DNA of 33,776 nucleotides from a virus, in the IMG/VR virus record IMGVR_UViG_3300009160_000094, positions 1 through 33,776 of that record; one strand, written 5' to 3'. Positions 20,101-24,087 of this stretch are shown here, piece after piece (within the stretch, counting starts at the first letter, position 1; each line of letters opens with the position of its first letter). Below the pieces are notes generated by a model. The model made no database searches and was not told the DNA's origin. It saw only the letters and a list, made by a program, of their open reading frames with translations. Made by a program: the position numbers and the translations under genes.

Positions 20101-20143
20101 TTCCTGGTATATCACTGCGTTTAAATCTAATATTAGTGCTCAT
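2156..20143 (-). CDS. Giant 5,995-aa repeat protein, fibre-type ends
   Basis: One uninterrupted frame of 17,988 bp. Residues 1-40 (IRFKRSDIPGKVP, then LELGELAINSADGKLF) match the N-terminal domain of many phage fibre proteins. Residues about 66-310 (VLYVSKSGDDSNSGKT, then GTTIFLKSGEYIE) look like a right-handed beta-helix of the pectin-lyase type. From Cys314 to Cys5773 there are 34 copies of a mostly helical unit with signature C-x-[RKE]-D-x10-D, then A-[AG]-x-x-Y; the median Cys-to-Cys spacing is about 153 residues. Three beta-type domains are inserted in mid-array. The last ~110 residues, ending GRAFNKSLLGVITPYILALNE minus its final residue, resemble the C-terminus of T4-like marine phage fibre proteins. 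It starts at ATG 20143 with AAAGGGAAA upstream. It is probably a very long virion fibre or adhesin; an enzymatic role is not indicated. Confidence 0.85.
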   Translation of the reverse strand: MSTNIRFKRSDIPGKVPSLEALELGELAINSADGKLFTKQEIKQPAGFSAIQKIVEIGATSVPNVLYVSKSGDDSNSGKTLGESFASLKKALSVATPGTTIFLKSGEYIEDNPLRVPARVSVVGDNLRNTTVRPKNPTQDIFWVYNGAYIFCMNFKGHIAPSAAVCFPPDGSAGEIVTSPYTQAVTSITTTGTGMRVDGAVTTGLRSMVADAFTQYNQGGIGIHMLNRGNTQLVSIFTICCDISFLCENGGFCSINLSNSSFGNYGLVSRGASEILYRGVVKKSAGRQIVFKNLAKRPNIGDGVLFANYNQVTCNRDNGLIVDSLAQDLLYEGTTQSTFAGLRYWAKGEITIGDQGPETVAALDHAKYVAGLITRDVAVTKTSGNTENQVGKVAAGATDGGSVTAQRLVRDGFAIVSGIVENGPLSPKTIILPDYDLAEPELKRLREQVLSKKQEIQDQTIAFIRSTYPTLQYSESKCFRDVGIIIDAVINDMIFGGNYLSIKAARSYISASGLVIPSGTKTETIEAVKFARDKVIALITENTDAVDSVTGNFELITSSIDAGAVTTAPQYPDYQDTDVTVKNLVINLQANKTLVKQIVIAKVNENYPDLIGNYDENICKRDVGYVLDAMCFDLTYGGNSETIDAAKRYYSYANGSRQIANYERVATTDAYGIAQLYSQRVVINDPIEGYSGSQNLNGTATTQTQVNNLGNLFKIFLKQIDSEIVGTSDFIQSNGARSTDTDLDNGYKLLQANKNFLKAEVIAYLTRSYPAFNYDRVKCARDIGYIVDSVCFDLVHGGNRQAVQAGIYYYGFNDESNVLKTVSPRQINQTINAYLYLKELLADVITCTPRPNPWQGDVEQRTSLPPATIAESYAINNLIDVIVEILREGPNNSEDSIQRTKQAIGLTASTDPNKQKAFDLLVANKQFIQAELQAYININWYEISDGDNTFARVSTATPLSLGTTTTGYPITTYQPTAVKAVRDAILAAKEDITTETIKFMANNFFDNFSFNKPKCYRDVGLILDAILSDMIFDSNYKTINAAISYFRAYASDVIGPQKVQTIAALEAAKVLTLERVVTPAAKKAISTRFDILIDILKDGTVDNPAAPSLEYPIPKRNSDDDIDRDTAVKILRDNIAFIKEEVVDYIDSNFTVLSYDREKCARDVGIIIEALGYDLMFGSNFRSITAGRSYMRVNAAKVASGQKLATVGGFKQLKKLVAELLKQNSLAVNSTNRNMDIIIDIVESDGMNVPKFIIPFPETGRDVGYKRARDLVEKNRGFIISEILAYIDQNDVPVGYDQAKCERDLNLILDAVYYDTTYGGTLETQTAAFSYFVGAIKQLDPTGQNDDEVAATIAAYTHLKSVISDVAVDTPVTRTTGNSTVQFRSPTGSDGSAAASSDMSDLIQLILSYIDNSSADNGALDIENLTSTPDLAWVDAKLVAEFKKLQTATVSLKKEITDYIDTNYVIFGYDRDVCARDVGLVVDAVRYDMMFDTNFNSIVAGRSYYRAQASVVTKDQKVATMASFEFLKTKLLDLVKTNETATTRVTASMDAILAILENGLTAAPTVKWTPPTTGTTGTAGISTFLAARDTIQTSKETLVKTINSWVIQQQGSGYPGFTYGPAQRANCQRDLRFIIDAICYDLTYGGTTQVDIAAKAYKSGVTGASVLVSNDLDITIAAYGQLATELDTLIADATVSARVALLANRISDIIAGDINPDSGPDATVLPTTNWVANALVTLNLSLTNNKTDLGDAITDFVDSRYAYNRAKCARDVGFLIDAMCYDVLYGGNLDTLSAAQSYFDGAITPKSVIPKQVIQTVAAYERLSEVLQDVVRLKAVTPSSKKFLATERATANMDLIKSILDNGEAVAPKRPFALPLPTSGAGNASVDAYLNARNLIAANREFLKAEVIAYIEANSPPVYNQETCKRDVDYILDAVYYDMTYGGNMETIVAGRAYYDGLVFSDDPTGNRDDEIAATIAAYTRLKAAIVDVAQNNEVTATTGNNVAQVFSSGTNAQAGSSGAANAAGDLIDTIITFVNLDDGDNDDTEVPAGTAWVDSGLVEISDILDAVNNANSSNTLNGVSLGVGIQKQVTDFINANYPDLVGNYVVNTCRRDIGLIIDAVRYDLMFGTNFRSTVAGRSYARTQVTEGGFTTNNQKEATLAAIDFTKAKILEIIANNTVKQSTTSSSKGSSAAGTKANDLIGVILTALGGTNPTPVAASTDWVNVLDSELVTISDAIEAEKTDIKTAVTDYIAANYSAQTQVTATNTTNDIITANRHGLVEDQIIVLKGTTTGTGLTADTVYYVLGGTYLTTNGFQVSTEKGGSAVNLTTNASVSGLTIFDYNVISCERDIGLVVDAVRYDMMFGSNFRTIVAARSYYRAQAALVVGLQKDATIGSFELLRTTLLTYTTTSETARSRVAECMDIVLAVLKGGLDQLPEVKLPSPTGYNTDYLPSYGYARNLIDANRAFIKAELTKKITVESPSLDYNNAVCLRDVDYIIDALRYDMTYGGTMETSVAALAYYAGAGLDNDSLPSGQLAITVTAYTYLQSLVAKIAKNEDVSKLQVKVPQVFGPQAGVSAAQASRNLAWTVRDYISTIAANPSTVYPDTAWAGTNLSDFAELLGKYKTPNLVASVVDTVRRPKSFPQIVTEYAITNNGNTVTGIAVGGGGVATITVTNDHTFTVGQAIQFTAGADVGSIKFGTTYYVKTIPTSNTFTVSERSDRTTNAELTAATITPGAGTLRVSYFDTDKCARDTALLLDALRFDIAFDTNFKTIIAAQAYSRNVTNAVTGVQRQATIAAFKQLKAELITLNNRAKSTSKTAINTNGTAGSGNGGDTTTLARINTLMDLFITNVGVPLRTVAITGTGGQFSCASEAYVEVGAKVVITGTYGGGGSITGYATGNTYYVISTSGPTNFTLSATKGGSAITTTAGTPTGLTYILVKDVPAKPYSIPTPTGANSLNTPLNAYDRNTLAARTAIENNREFIKAEVIAWIDEQNRRDTSGFTVFAYNRTQCLEDLDSILDAIYYDLTYGGNTETVNAGTAYYEGAVLGADEVTATERAYNYLGTVLFEVSRNTPVESFQLAVPQVRGIGASEQVAAKLAGLTDIVINVVKGGVKQLPEPIEPEFLAGDETLAYVRLSLQEQKKSLQARIADYLDSYILQYNTEKCARDVGLIIDCVMYDLVLNSNFQTITAGSVYLQKAAGVVTSYQLGPQLEAINFIKEKCVAVSQTPPLVTNPYIISEIENRFDILYDIVDKGVEVAPAVVNVPPLGAALNPNSINAAKSLIANKEFLKEEVTAYITANYKTYDQSRCARDVGLIIDAALNDLLLGTNYNSIKAGTAYRRATSSLVISDQLRETLGGIDYALSRVLELTTDATAIASITDSFELIKSIIAESTVPTFVTALAGGSVYALPRATGRDFRTIGYFDAVDYLKNSTNVTAIKNAVSAFIVAELAGRKNPAFDGFDYGTWDSSNNTNTTPTTAGTNRKASCEKDIGYILEAMCYDLTYGGNMETMVAGRAYYAGAANESLLIGNEIKSTLEAYTFMARKVLDLLVAASIPADIAREAEALVLGVRNLVDAAYNSSPVTTTPYIDWVDSDYLTLDGEFLTDKDTIITDIVDAVSVGDPSLVFDSAKCARDIGLVIDAVRYDMLFNTNFRSVVAGRSYTRLVASEVYDGGDQNTAELVALNTLKTKLFDIIDVRAAGTIEVAAKARLTSLMDTIIDIVSGDDPPAISALPTPTGGTDNSHVAAIANAKARIVANRTFLINEVIAYIIQEKTANRGNFNTNAYPEFTFTTGVGATDETKCREDLGFILDAIVYDLTYGGNMETSVAGRAYYNGTVLEGKNEKLATLDAYRHLRDVIKLVVQNIDVTRSSGNSTTQDKTAPASTEPVSTNFVAPLVTLVMNYIDTAPQDPVEIPADIKWVPSKLYVFSDALNAAKATVAKTTTDYISANYPALDYDVATCQRDIGLVIDAVRWDMMFNSNFRSNVAGRSYLRRQVTEGDFTSLGQKDASVAGFRIVKIALEDIVKSDATALARVGASMDVVIDILDNGAGRVRTFAGSGALALSIPYGGTVNSFDIGRLAARDRIEANRDYIKGQVAEYIDDEGINPTGFSLATCLRDVDYFLDAVRYDLTYGGNLATVEAGRAYYNGLVLAEADSTHITNTIDTFNFVGSIIEDIAQNLAAGPYTGGSIPAQSTTGLAGSAAGAAAAKVLFDELVTYINTSTGDNAAARLPNTSWVNSNFVSFATTMGDTVASLQQQVTDYVTATFPALDYNVDTCARDVGYVVDAVRYDMMFDNEFRSYVAGRSYSRSQVTSGNFTTKEQKAATMAAFEFLRGKLLAIVTGNKEAGRRVTSAMRTLLDTLELGEVTRNSYDAVVASGISLLDANRDILLSQMGTYLDGISHSFSGYNKDTCLRDIGYVLDAIKYDLTYGGNMETVVAGRAYYEGAVLGSSPHTDHVNATKAAFTELGDKIADISDFPASVADTIAALIANVNSLIDDDASVTEVYADASWADVNLKEVSATFRDQIAVIKTAVTSYVTTNFPALTYDAVKCARDVGYVTDAISWDMLFDSNFRTTIAGRSYARLIASNGVFGTTQKLATTAAFNLLKNELLALTTNKIAQERIAAGMNVILQILDKGPDGSIPAITWGGTPVSDNADEVKKTLLANKDFIVDQVLAKINTEYNPFKEQDDTVGYNEEKCARDVGYIVTAVAYDMVTGSNYQSTIAGLRYLGNTAENVLDGSKEQHMTIQSLKYVKQLLASIVANNIDAVDSVKASMDLIIGIINGDIAASVAIDEMDFTPSNVTAYNAQGQLTRLVRGTIQSDITDWFANPTGGYDSNVFWNALSAPKKALCTRDVGYIVDAITYDLTYGGNWATTIAARAYYVGNSNELTLGVVTAEKTATLAAYEYLKTLIRDEVSGNTIEQELTNVTNDTKVGTLIDIIKNVISNGLSALPTVQYPQLLGADNDLEIARNNIVNAVSTISKKTTKYINERAYFLYDVVKCERDLGYILDAVIYDTFTDSNAQSVTAGLAYTRVDAQGAVAAPQKFAILAALTHAKSVLANLVSTSSTVVSRIRSKLGIIIDIINDGGNAPTLSFPSTGLTGAVTSNTLQTNKETIKTAIGTYLSTYTANGFSWATLAGRQATCLRDVGYIVDALTHDLTYGGNRATVIAARSYFAGTQAQLGNGTGEKGATLAAYAQLKTTIASYVTGQTTAANALIDIIINYVGGDGTTPALTTIIEPTVTSTNPTITSAKATLLAAKEASVNKVLDYINSREFVRGVYDTTKCARDVGIILDAIEYDLLLGSNFQSVKAGQAYLRSYSKTVTGEQKAATIGALYFLKKALTDLSLTGATTVRSLMDTIIDIIDRGVIAVPALTFDTNGTAAYDNAVETIANANNTAFIKAEVRAWIAINYPELDYDKIACERDVAYILEALRYDLIYGGNSQTVEAGLAYWEGTTLTLGLGEPGQSEATATLGAYAYLRDMIRALILSETTFNAFTPKQISVTKGTFGGASSSTVQDDVTDLIDGITNIIDSANLGAANTTANSLRVLPTINTGDADYTAIEAVRATLVANNTTSGSVNKAVKDAFDGQWFVYNPEKCGRDIGYIVEALAYDMYYGGNTQTRDAGIQYTYKGGLVIPFGTKGPTILSMQYLESIIDDIVKNTTVAPLSGNSQTQDKTHTAATNDNATRTATLVHGIVTTLQKGLAGAPALVAPSLDNAEAKYVLLRDLIQDNLEAIQADTITYVNEEYSGFGYLQDTCKRDIGLTLDAVAYDLIYGGNSRTKYAAEQYFSGGRLQIPADSKDATAAGFNYLDTLARKIVKNDYVTPLQIYVDQNTDNVAATDSEVTTVGSLFDAFTDIVSNGYVSVVTLDATFKSSVDDNTYATFHQVSQITTTGHTLEWVGTGIDVDSALPYNGGVPIEANEIVSERGGFINFTSTDQKGDFKIGPELTIKRDSGSIVGRAFNKSLLGVITPYILALNE
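11310..11575 (-). other. Inserted beta-type domain 3 in giant protein
   Basis: Between repeat signatures 15 and 16 the protein carries an extra segment rich in G, T, V and S with the phrase GNTYYVISTSGPTNFTLSA followed by KGGSA. This pattern (x-TYYV, then FTLS, then GG) is common in phage fibre and tail proteins. It explains the long 264-residue signature spacing here. Confidence 0.6.
11910..12200 (-). other. Inserted beta-type domain 2 in giant protein
   Basis: Between signatures 14 and 15 a segment with VTNDHTFTVGQAIQFTAG, then GTTYYVKTIPTSNTFTVSE, has the same plan as the other two inserts. The signature spacing is 260 residues here. Confidence 0.6.
13125..13375 (-). other. Inserted beta-type domain 1 in giant protein
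   Basis: Between signatures 12 and 13 a segment with ITANRHGLVEDQIIVLKGT, then ADTVYYVLGG, then FQVSTEKGGSAV matches the plan of the other two inserts. The signature spacing is 237 residues here. Confidence 0.6.
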
Positions 20144-20189
20144 CTAATTTCCCTTTTGAATTTAATGAATAAGTTTCACGTAACTTTTT

Positions 20190-20197
20190 TATTTACC
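20190..20197 (-). promoter_or_regulatory. Probable late promoter for the giant gene
   Basis: The minus strand reads TTTTGGTAAATAAAAAAG, nearly the same as TTTTGATAAATAAAAATG upstream of the 578-aa fibre. The core GGTAAATA differs from TATAAATA at two positions. The predicted start near 20184 leaves a leader of about 41 bases that includes the AAAGGGAAA ribosome binding site before ATG 20143. Confidence 0.5.
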
Positions 20198-20220
20198 AAA
20201 AAAGCTAAAATTACTGCTTA

Positions 20221-21957
20221 TTAGTACTCCCCACAATCAATTATTGTATCAACAAGTTTACCTGCTTTAAGCTCGCCTTCTACAGATAAACCTCTATTCA
20301 TTTGAGTATTTCCCTCAACTACCAACTCTTTCTGTACTGATGTTGAACCTTGAACTGTCAATGATTCACTTAGATCAGTATTTCCTGTTACATATAGACT
20401 GTTATTAACGTCTACAATTCCCTCCACAGTCAATTTACTATTAACTGTGGTATCACCTTCTACGGTTAATTCTTTTTGTACATTTGTAACACCATCAACT
20501 GTTAAGTTGTTATTAACATTGGTGTCACCTTGATCACTACCAATTTGAATATCTGTGGCTTCGCCAGCAAAATTAACCTTAGTAGTTGTGTCATTTAATA
20601 GATTAAATTCTTCTGTTGATGCCTTTAAATCACCGCCGTCAATATACACATCAGCTGTGACATTTAAATTATTATTAACATTAGTAAATCCTTCACTGCT
20701 ACCAATACTAACTGTATTAGCTTCGCCTGCAAAATTTACTGTTTTGGCTGTGGTATTGGCCAAATTAAATTCGTCTGTACTAACTGTTAAGTCACCACCA
20801 TCAATCTGCACATCACCAATAACATCCAAATTATTATTAATATTGGTAGTGCCTTCACTGCTACCAATATTAATATTATCTGCACCACCTGCAAAATTTA
20901 CTGTTTTTGTAATAGCAGTATTCAATAGATTAAATTCTTCTGTGGTAGCATCTAAGTCACCACCATCAATGGTCACATCACCTGTGACATCTAAATTATT
21001 CTTAATATTTGTATAACCAGTATCAGCACCAATATTGATAGTATCTGCACCACCTGCAAAGTTTACTGTTTTTGTAACGGTAGTGTTCAATAGATTAAAT
21101 TCTTCTGTGGTAGCATCTAAGTCACCACCATCAATGGTCACATCGCCAACAACATCCAAATTATTATTAATATTGGTAGTGCCTTCACTGCTACCAATAT
21201 TGATTGTTTCAGCATCGCCTGCAAAGTTTACTATTGTTGCTGTATCATTAACTAAATTTACTTCAGCAGTCAAAGTATCTATATTAAATGTCTGTATTCC
21301 TATATCACCCAACGTGATATTTCCAATCACTTGCAATGTGTCAGTGATCTTTGTCGGGCTTGCTATTTCAACAATACCATTTGCTGATAATCTTATATCC
21401 CCAGTTAGATTATAGATAGTATATTCTTCAAGAAGAAGATCACCAACATATACTTGTTGTTGAAAAGTAGAACGCCATCTCTTTTCAGCTGTTCCTAAAT
21501 CATATTCGTCTGTGATATTAGGAATTATGTCACTGTTAATATCAGCACCAAATACCACATTGTCAGTATTTTCGTCTCCCAATGTCAAATCACCATCTGC
21601 TGTGATAGCGCCTGTGGCATGTAAATTGCCATTTATTAAAACATCGTTATTAAATCTAATGTCATCATTAATAGTAGCGGCTTCAAAAATTAAAGCGCCT
21701 GCTGTACTATTAATAACATTATTTTCAATATGGATATCACCAACTTCAAAAGTAGTACCTAAAATGTTAGTACTTCTTGTTGTTCCATTTACGTCTAGTG
21801 TATAGGCTGGATTTGCAGTCTTAATTCCAACCTTATGGTTGTCTCCGTCAGCGTCGCTGACCAGCAGATAAATTAAGTCATTCTCAAAGCGTAAATTTGT
21901 TCCATCACGGAGCAAATTGTCCTTTAAGAGCTGTCCCGAAATACGACCAACGGCCAT
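20221..21957 (-). CDS. Beta-repeat tail fibre-like protein (578 aa)
   Basis: The N-terminal ~110 residues (VGIKTANPAYTLDVNGTTR) have the fibre pattern seen in many T4-like appendage proteins, and DEYDLGTAEKRWRSTF near residue 165 is another common fibre motif. Then come five ~54-residue units of the form VNFAG, INIGSSEGTTNINNNLDV, TIDGGDL, EFNLLN, followed by six full and one partial 12-residue units of the form L-x-V-x-G-x-T-x-V. The protein ends IDCGEY, like the IDCGSF end of the 321-aa protein. It starts at ATG 21957 with an AGGGGAG ribosome binding site. It is probably an elongated trimeric fibre or spike; receptor unknown. Confidence 0.75.
   Translation of the reverse strand: MAVGRISGQLLKDNLLRDGTNLRFENDLIYLLVSDADGDNHKVGIKTANPAYTLDVNGTTRSTNILGTTFEVGDIHIENNVINSTAGALIFEAATINDDIRFNNDVLINGNLHATGAITADGDLTLGDENTDNVVFGADINSDIIPNITDEYDLGTAEKRWRSTFQQQVYVGDLLLEEYTIYNLTGDIRLSANGIVEIASPTKITDTLQVIGNITLGDIGIQTFNIDTLTAEVNLVNDTATIVNFAGDAETINIGSSEGTTNINNNLDVVGDVTIDGGDLDATTEEFNLLNTTVTKTVNFAGGADTINIGADTGYTNIKNNLDVTGDVTIDGGDLDATTEEFNLLNTAITKTVNFAGGADNINIGSSEGTTNINNNLDVIGDVQIDGGDLTVSTDEFNLANTTAKTVNFAGEANTVSIGSSEGFTNVNNNLNVTADVYIDGGDLKASTEEFNLLNDTTTKVNFAGEATDIQIGSDQGDTNVNNNLTVDGVTNVQKELTVEGDTTVNSKLTVEGIVDVNNSLYVTGNTDLSESLTVQGSTSVQKELVVEGNTQMNRGLSVEGELKAGKLVDTIIDCGEY
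20261..20509 (-). repeat. 12-residue fibre repeats (six full, one partial)
   Basis: Consecutive units LTVDGVTNVQKE, LTVEGDTTVNSK, LTVEGIVDVNNS, LYVTGNTDLSES, LTVQGSTSVQKE, LVVEGNTQMNRG and a partial LSVEGELKAGK. The regular L-V-G pattern fits a repetitive beta shaft just before the C-terminal tag of the 578-aa protein. Confidence 0.8.
20516..21250 (-). repeat. Five ~54-residue tandem fibre repeats
   Basis: Five copies of the VNFAG...EFNLLN unit, with VNFAG codons near 20565, 20730, 20890, 21055 and 21220, spaced 162-165 bases. The middle copies are nearly identical in DNA, for example the segment coding TIDGGDLDATTEEFNLLN, which points to recent duplication or gene conversion. Confidence 0.85.
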
Positions 21958-21973
21958 ACTGCTCCCCTATACC

Positions 21974-21986
21974 CCGTGTTTCACGG
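21974..21986. other. Leader hairpin of the 578-aa fibre gene
   Basis: CCGTG and CACGG are exact reverse complements around a 3-base loop, about 10 bases upstream of the ribosome binding site. A second stem (TCAGA, 5-base loop, TCTGA) lies at 22047-22061 near the predicted 5' end. Both would be in the ~110-base leader and could affect mRNA stability or translation. Confidence 0.45.
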
Positions 21987-22072
21987 TTAACCAAATTTAC
22001 ATCTCTCACGAGTTCTTTGCTGGTTTACCACAGTATAATAGATCAATCAGACCAATTCTGACTGCTCATTTT

Positions 22073-22080
22073 TATTTATC
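22073..22080 (-). promoter_or_regulatory. T4-type late promoter of the 578-aa fibre
   Basis: The minus strand reads TTGATAAATAA right after the stop of the 193-aa gene. GATAAATA matches the T4 late element TATAAATA except at the first base. The predicted start is near 22067, leaving ~110 bases to ATG 21957. The same 11 bases occur upstream of the 135-aa gene. Confidence 0.65.
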
Positions 22081-22095
22081 AAAAGACAAAAAAAC

Positions 22096-22677
22096 TTAGT
22101 CAAACCCATGTAAAACTGTGACATTTTTACCCATAGGGGGTGGGCTACTGAATCTTAAATATAATCCTGCAGGATATACTTTGCCTGGTTGCCCTACAAA
22201 ATCTGTACTTTGAACCGTGTCATAATTAGCATACGCTATCTGCGGCACATTTTCCACATAGACTAATATATTTTTAGGGCCCACTGGTTCCTGATCATTT
22301 TGACCAATTAAGGGACCAAAATATACTTCTGTGCCATCAACATAGGTAATACCAATCAACTCAGTTTCAGGTGGCGGAGTAAACACTTGTTGTACAATGG
22401 CTGCTGGAGTTTTAGTTTTTAGTGCATACCAAATGCCTTCTTGTAAAACTTCTAAGGCACGAATACTGGTATTATATCTTAACAATCCACTATTATTATA
22501 TGGTATATTAGGTCTTTGATTTAGTGCAGTGCCTGGTGGTTCCTTAGGATCACCTGTGCCAATTGGCAATGCCAAACTAACTGTAGACTCCATAATAATT
22601 TGCTGATCTACTCTATAAGTAACAGATAGATCTTTTGCTTTTTTATTATTAATCTTATAAGTTTTTAAAAATTTCAT
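22096..22677 (-). CDS. Virion-associated protein (193 aa), unknown role
   Basis: Residues ~50-80 contain PNIPYNNSGLLRYNTSIRA followed by LEVLQEGIWYALK. This is the PxxPxxGxLRYNTxxxxxExxxxGxW type of motif found in many phage fibre and tail-associated proteins. The middle has PPPETELIG, then EVYFGPLIGQND; the C-terminus ends in VTVLHGFD. The start at ATG 22677 overlaps the preceding TAA stop by one base (TAATG), which suggests translational coupling to the 105-aa gene; an internal Met at residue 29 is a less likely start. It is probably a minor structural protein of the fibre module. Confidence 0.65.
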   Translation of the reverse strand: MKFLKTYKINNKKAKDLSVTYRVDQQIIMESTVSLALPIGTGDPKEPPGTALNQRPNIPYNNSGLLRYNTSIRALEVLQEGIWYALKTKTPAAIVQQVFTPPPETELIGITYVDGTEVYFGPLIGQNDQEPVGPKNILVYVENVPQIAYANYDTVQSTDFVGQPGKVYPAGLYLRFSSPPPMGKNVTVLHGFD

Positions 22678-22994
22678 TACGCAACCCTGACATAACTCAA
22701 CGTAGCACTAATACTACCGGCTGGGTCTGCCTTAGCTTGAACAGAATCTCCCGAATCTAAAATGATTTTTTCAGTGTCAAAAGTAAAAGTGTCACCTGGA
22801 TTTATTAATAAATTATGAATTATTTTATTATCATTTCTAAAAGTGCCACCATCAGGCACAAGATGTACCTGTAAAATACTATCACTGCTAGTAGTATTAC
22901 AAAAAAACATGCTAGTTATGGCATATTGTTGTCCAGTTACTACTTGGATTATAGGACTAGCAGAGTCACTAAGTAATGTACTTCTTAAAGTCAT
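22677..22994 (-). CDS. Small beta-rich virion protein (105 aa)
   Basis: A 105-residue protein with predicted beta strands throughout and one cysteine. Its C-terminal half (KIILDSGDSVQAK, then SISATLSYVRVA) resembles the 112-aa protein at 1786-2124 on the far side of the giant gene. The ribosome binding site AAGGA overlaps the TAA stop of the upstream 360-aa gene, and its own TAA overlaps the next ATG, so three genes are tightly coupled. Probably a small adaptor or cap protein of a tail or fibre structure; no known family is recognised with confidence. Confidence 0.65.
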   Translation of the reverse strand: MTLRSTLLSDSASPIIQVVTGQQYAITSMFFCNTTSSDSILQVHLVPDGGTFRNDNKIIHNLLINPGDTFTFDTEKIILDSGDSVQAKADPAGSISATLSYVRVA

Positions 22995-23003
22995 TTTTAT
23001 TCC

Positions 23004-24086
23004 TTAAAATATTAATCCGTAAACTAAGGCCTTGGTAGCACTGATCAATTCACCTGCAGATCCTTGATTAATATAATATATGCCAGTGCCACCAGTCTTC
23101 TGTTCTCTTCTTGTATATATCAAACTTTTTCCTACAAGATATATTGGATCTAATTCTTCAGGCGGAGTATCTTTTATGGTTATTTTTGATTCAAGATTAA
23201 TTATGCCATCAGATGGGCTTATAGTAAATGGCGAACTCAATCTTGAATTAGTATTTTCTGTAGTGATGCTTGTGCCAGATATTCTAATTTTAGATGTACT
23301 TGGTGATAATACATCACCAACTAATATACCATCATTGTCCACAATAAATTTAACTCTTTTAAATGTAGACTGCGGATCTGAAACTGATATTTGAACTTCA
23401 GTTCTTGCATCTGAAGCCTGTGTATCATAAGTTTGTATTCCAGTATTAGTTTTAATAAACGATCCGCCAACGTTTTTATACCTATACATTTTTTCAATAA
23501 GAGCATTACCTGCTTCAGCAGCAACATAATTTGTTAAAAATGCTAAGTTTGGAATATCATTACCTTCACTTATCCTATCTTGATAGGGATTACTTGTAGG
23601 ATCTATCCTAACTGATAACACCCCGCTATCACCTAAATCAAATATTAAACTACTAAAATTTCTGGTGGCACTGCCAGTAGTTATATTATTAATTTGTAAG
23701 CCAACAAGATCATTATTACTATTTTTTAGTACAAAACTACCATCAACTCTAGTACCTAGCACTGGATTGTAATGACTTATTTCCTCATCAAAAAACATTT
23801 GAGCTGCATATTTGTCTGGGTTAACACCCCTTTGAATCATTATGCCAGCTTGCCCATCATTTAAAGTTCTAGAAATTCCATTAGTGCCCTTATCACCTCT
23901 GTTTAATTCAATGATGTTATCTTCAACTTGCATGTCAGTGACGTTGACATAGTTGGCAACGCCAGTGACATTTAAGCTTCCAATGATAGTGACCTGCCCT
24001 GTTTCACCAGTGTCAAGTTTAATTTCACTGCCATTTTTGGCAATGATTTTATAGCCACCTTCTTGAATTCTTAGAACTTTTGACAT
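23004..24086 (-). CDS. Fibre-like virion protein (360 aa)
   Basis: The first ~75 residues (GGYKIIAKNGSEIKLDTG, then GSLNVTGVANYVNVTDMQVE, then DNIIELNRGDKG) form an N-terminal fibre module common in T4-like marine phages; the 321-aa protein has a related segment. Residues 80-125 (AGIMIQRG, then AAQMFFDEE, then GSFVLKNSNNDLVGLQIN) continue the same pattern. The C-terminal third is beta-rich. It starts one base after the stop of the 135-aa gene. It is probably a tail or baseplate-associated appendage protein; the exact T4 counterpart, if any, is not clear. Confidence 0.7.
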   Translation of the reverse strand: MSKVLRIQEGGYKIIAKNGSEIKLDTGETGQVTIIGSLNVTGVANYVNVTDMQVEDNIIELNRGDKGTNGISRTLNDGQAGIMIQRGVNPDKYAAQMFFDEEISHYNPVLGTRVDGSFVLKNSNNDLVGLQINNITTGSATRNFSSLIFDLGDSGVLSVRIDPTSNPYQDRISEGNDIPNLAFLTNYVAAEAGNALIEKMYRYKNVGGSFIKTNTGIQTYDTQASDARTEVQISVSDPQSTFKRVKFIVDNDGILVGDVLSPSTSKIRISGTSITTENTNSRLSSPFTISPSDGIINLESKITIKDTPPEELDPIYLVGKSLIYTRREQKTGGTGIYYINQGSAGELISATKALVYGLIF

Positions 24087-24087
24087 A

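Noticed and set aside
20171-20186. AAGTT/AACTT hairpin in the giant gene leader
   Set aside because: The stem is five A/T-rich pairs only, likely by chance in this composition, although it does fall inside the predicted leader.
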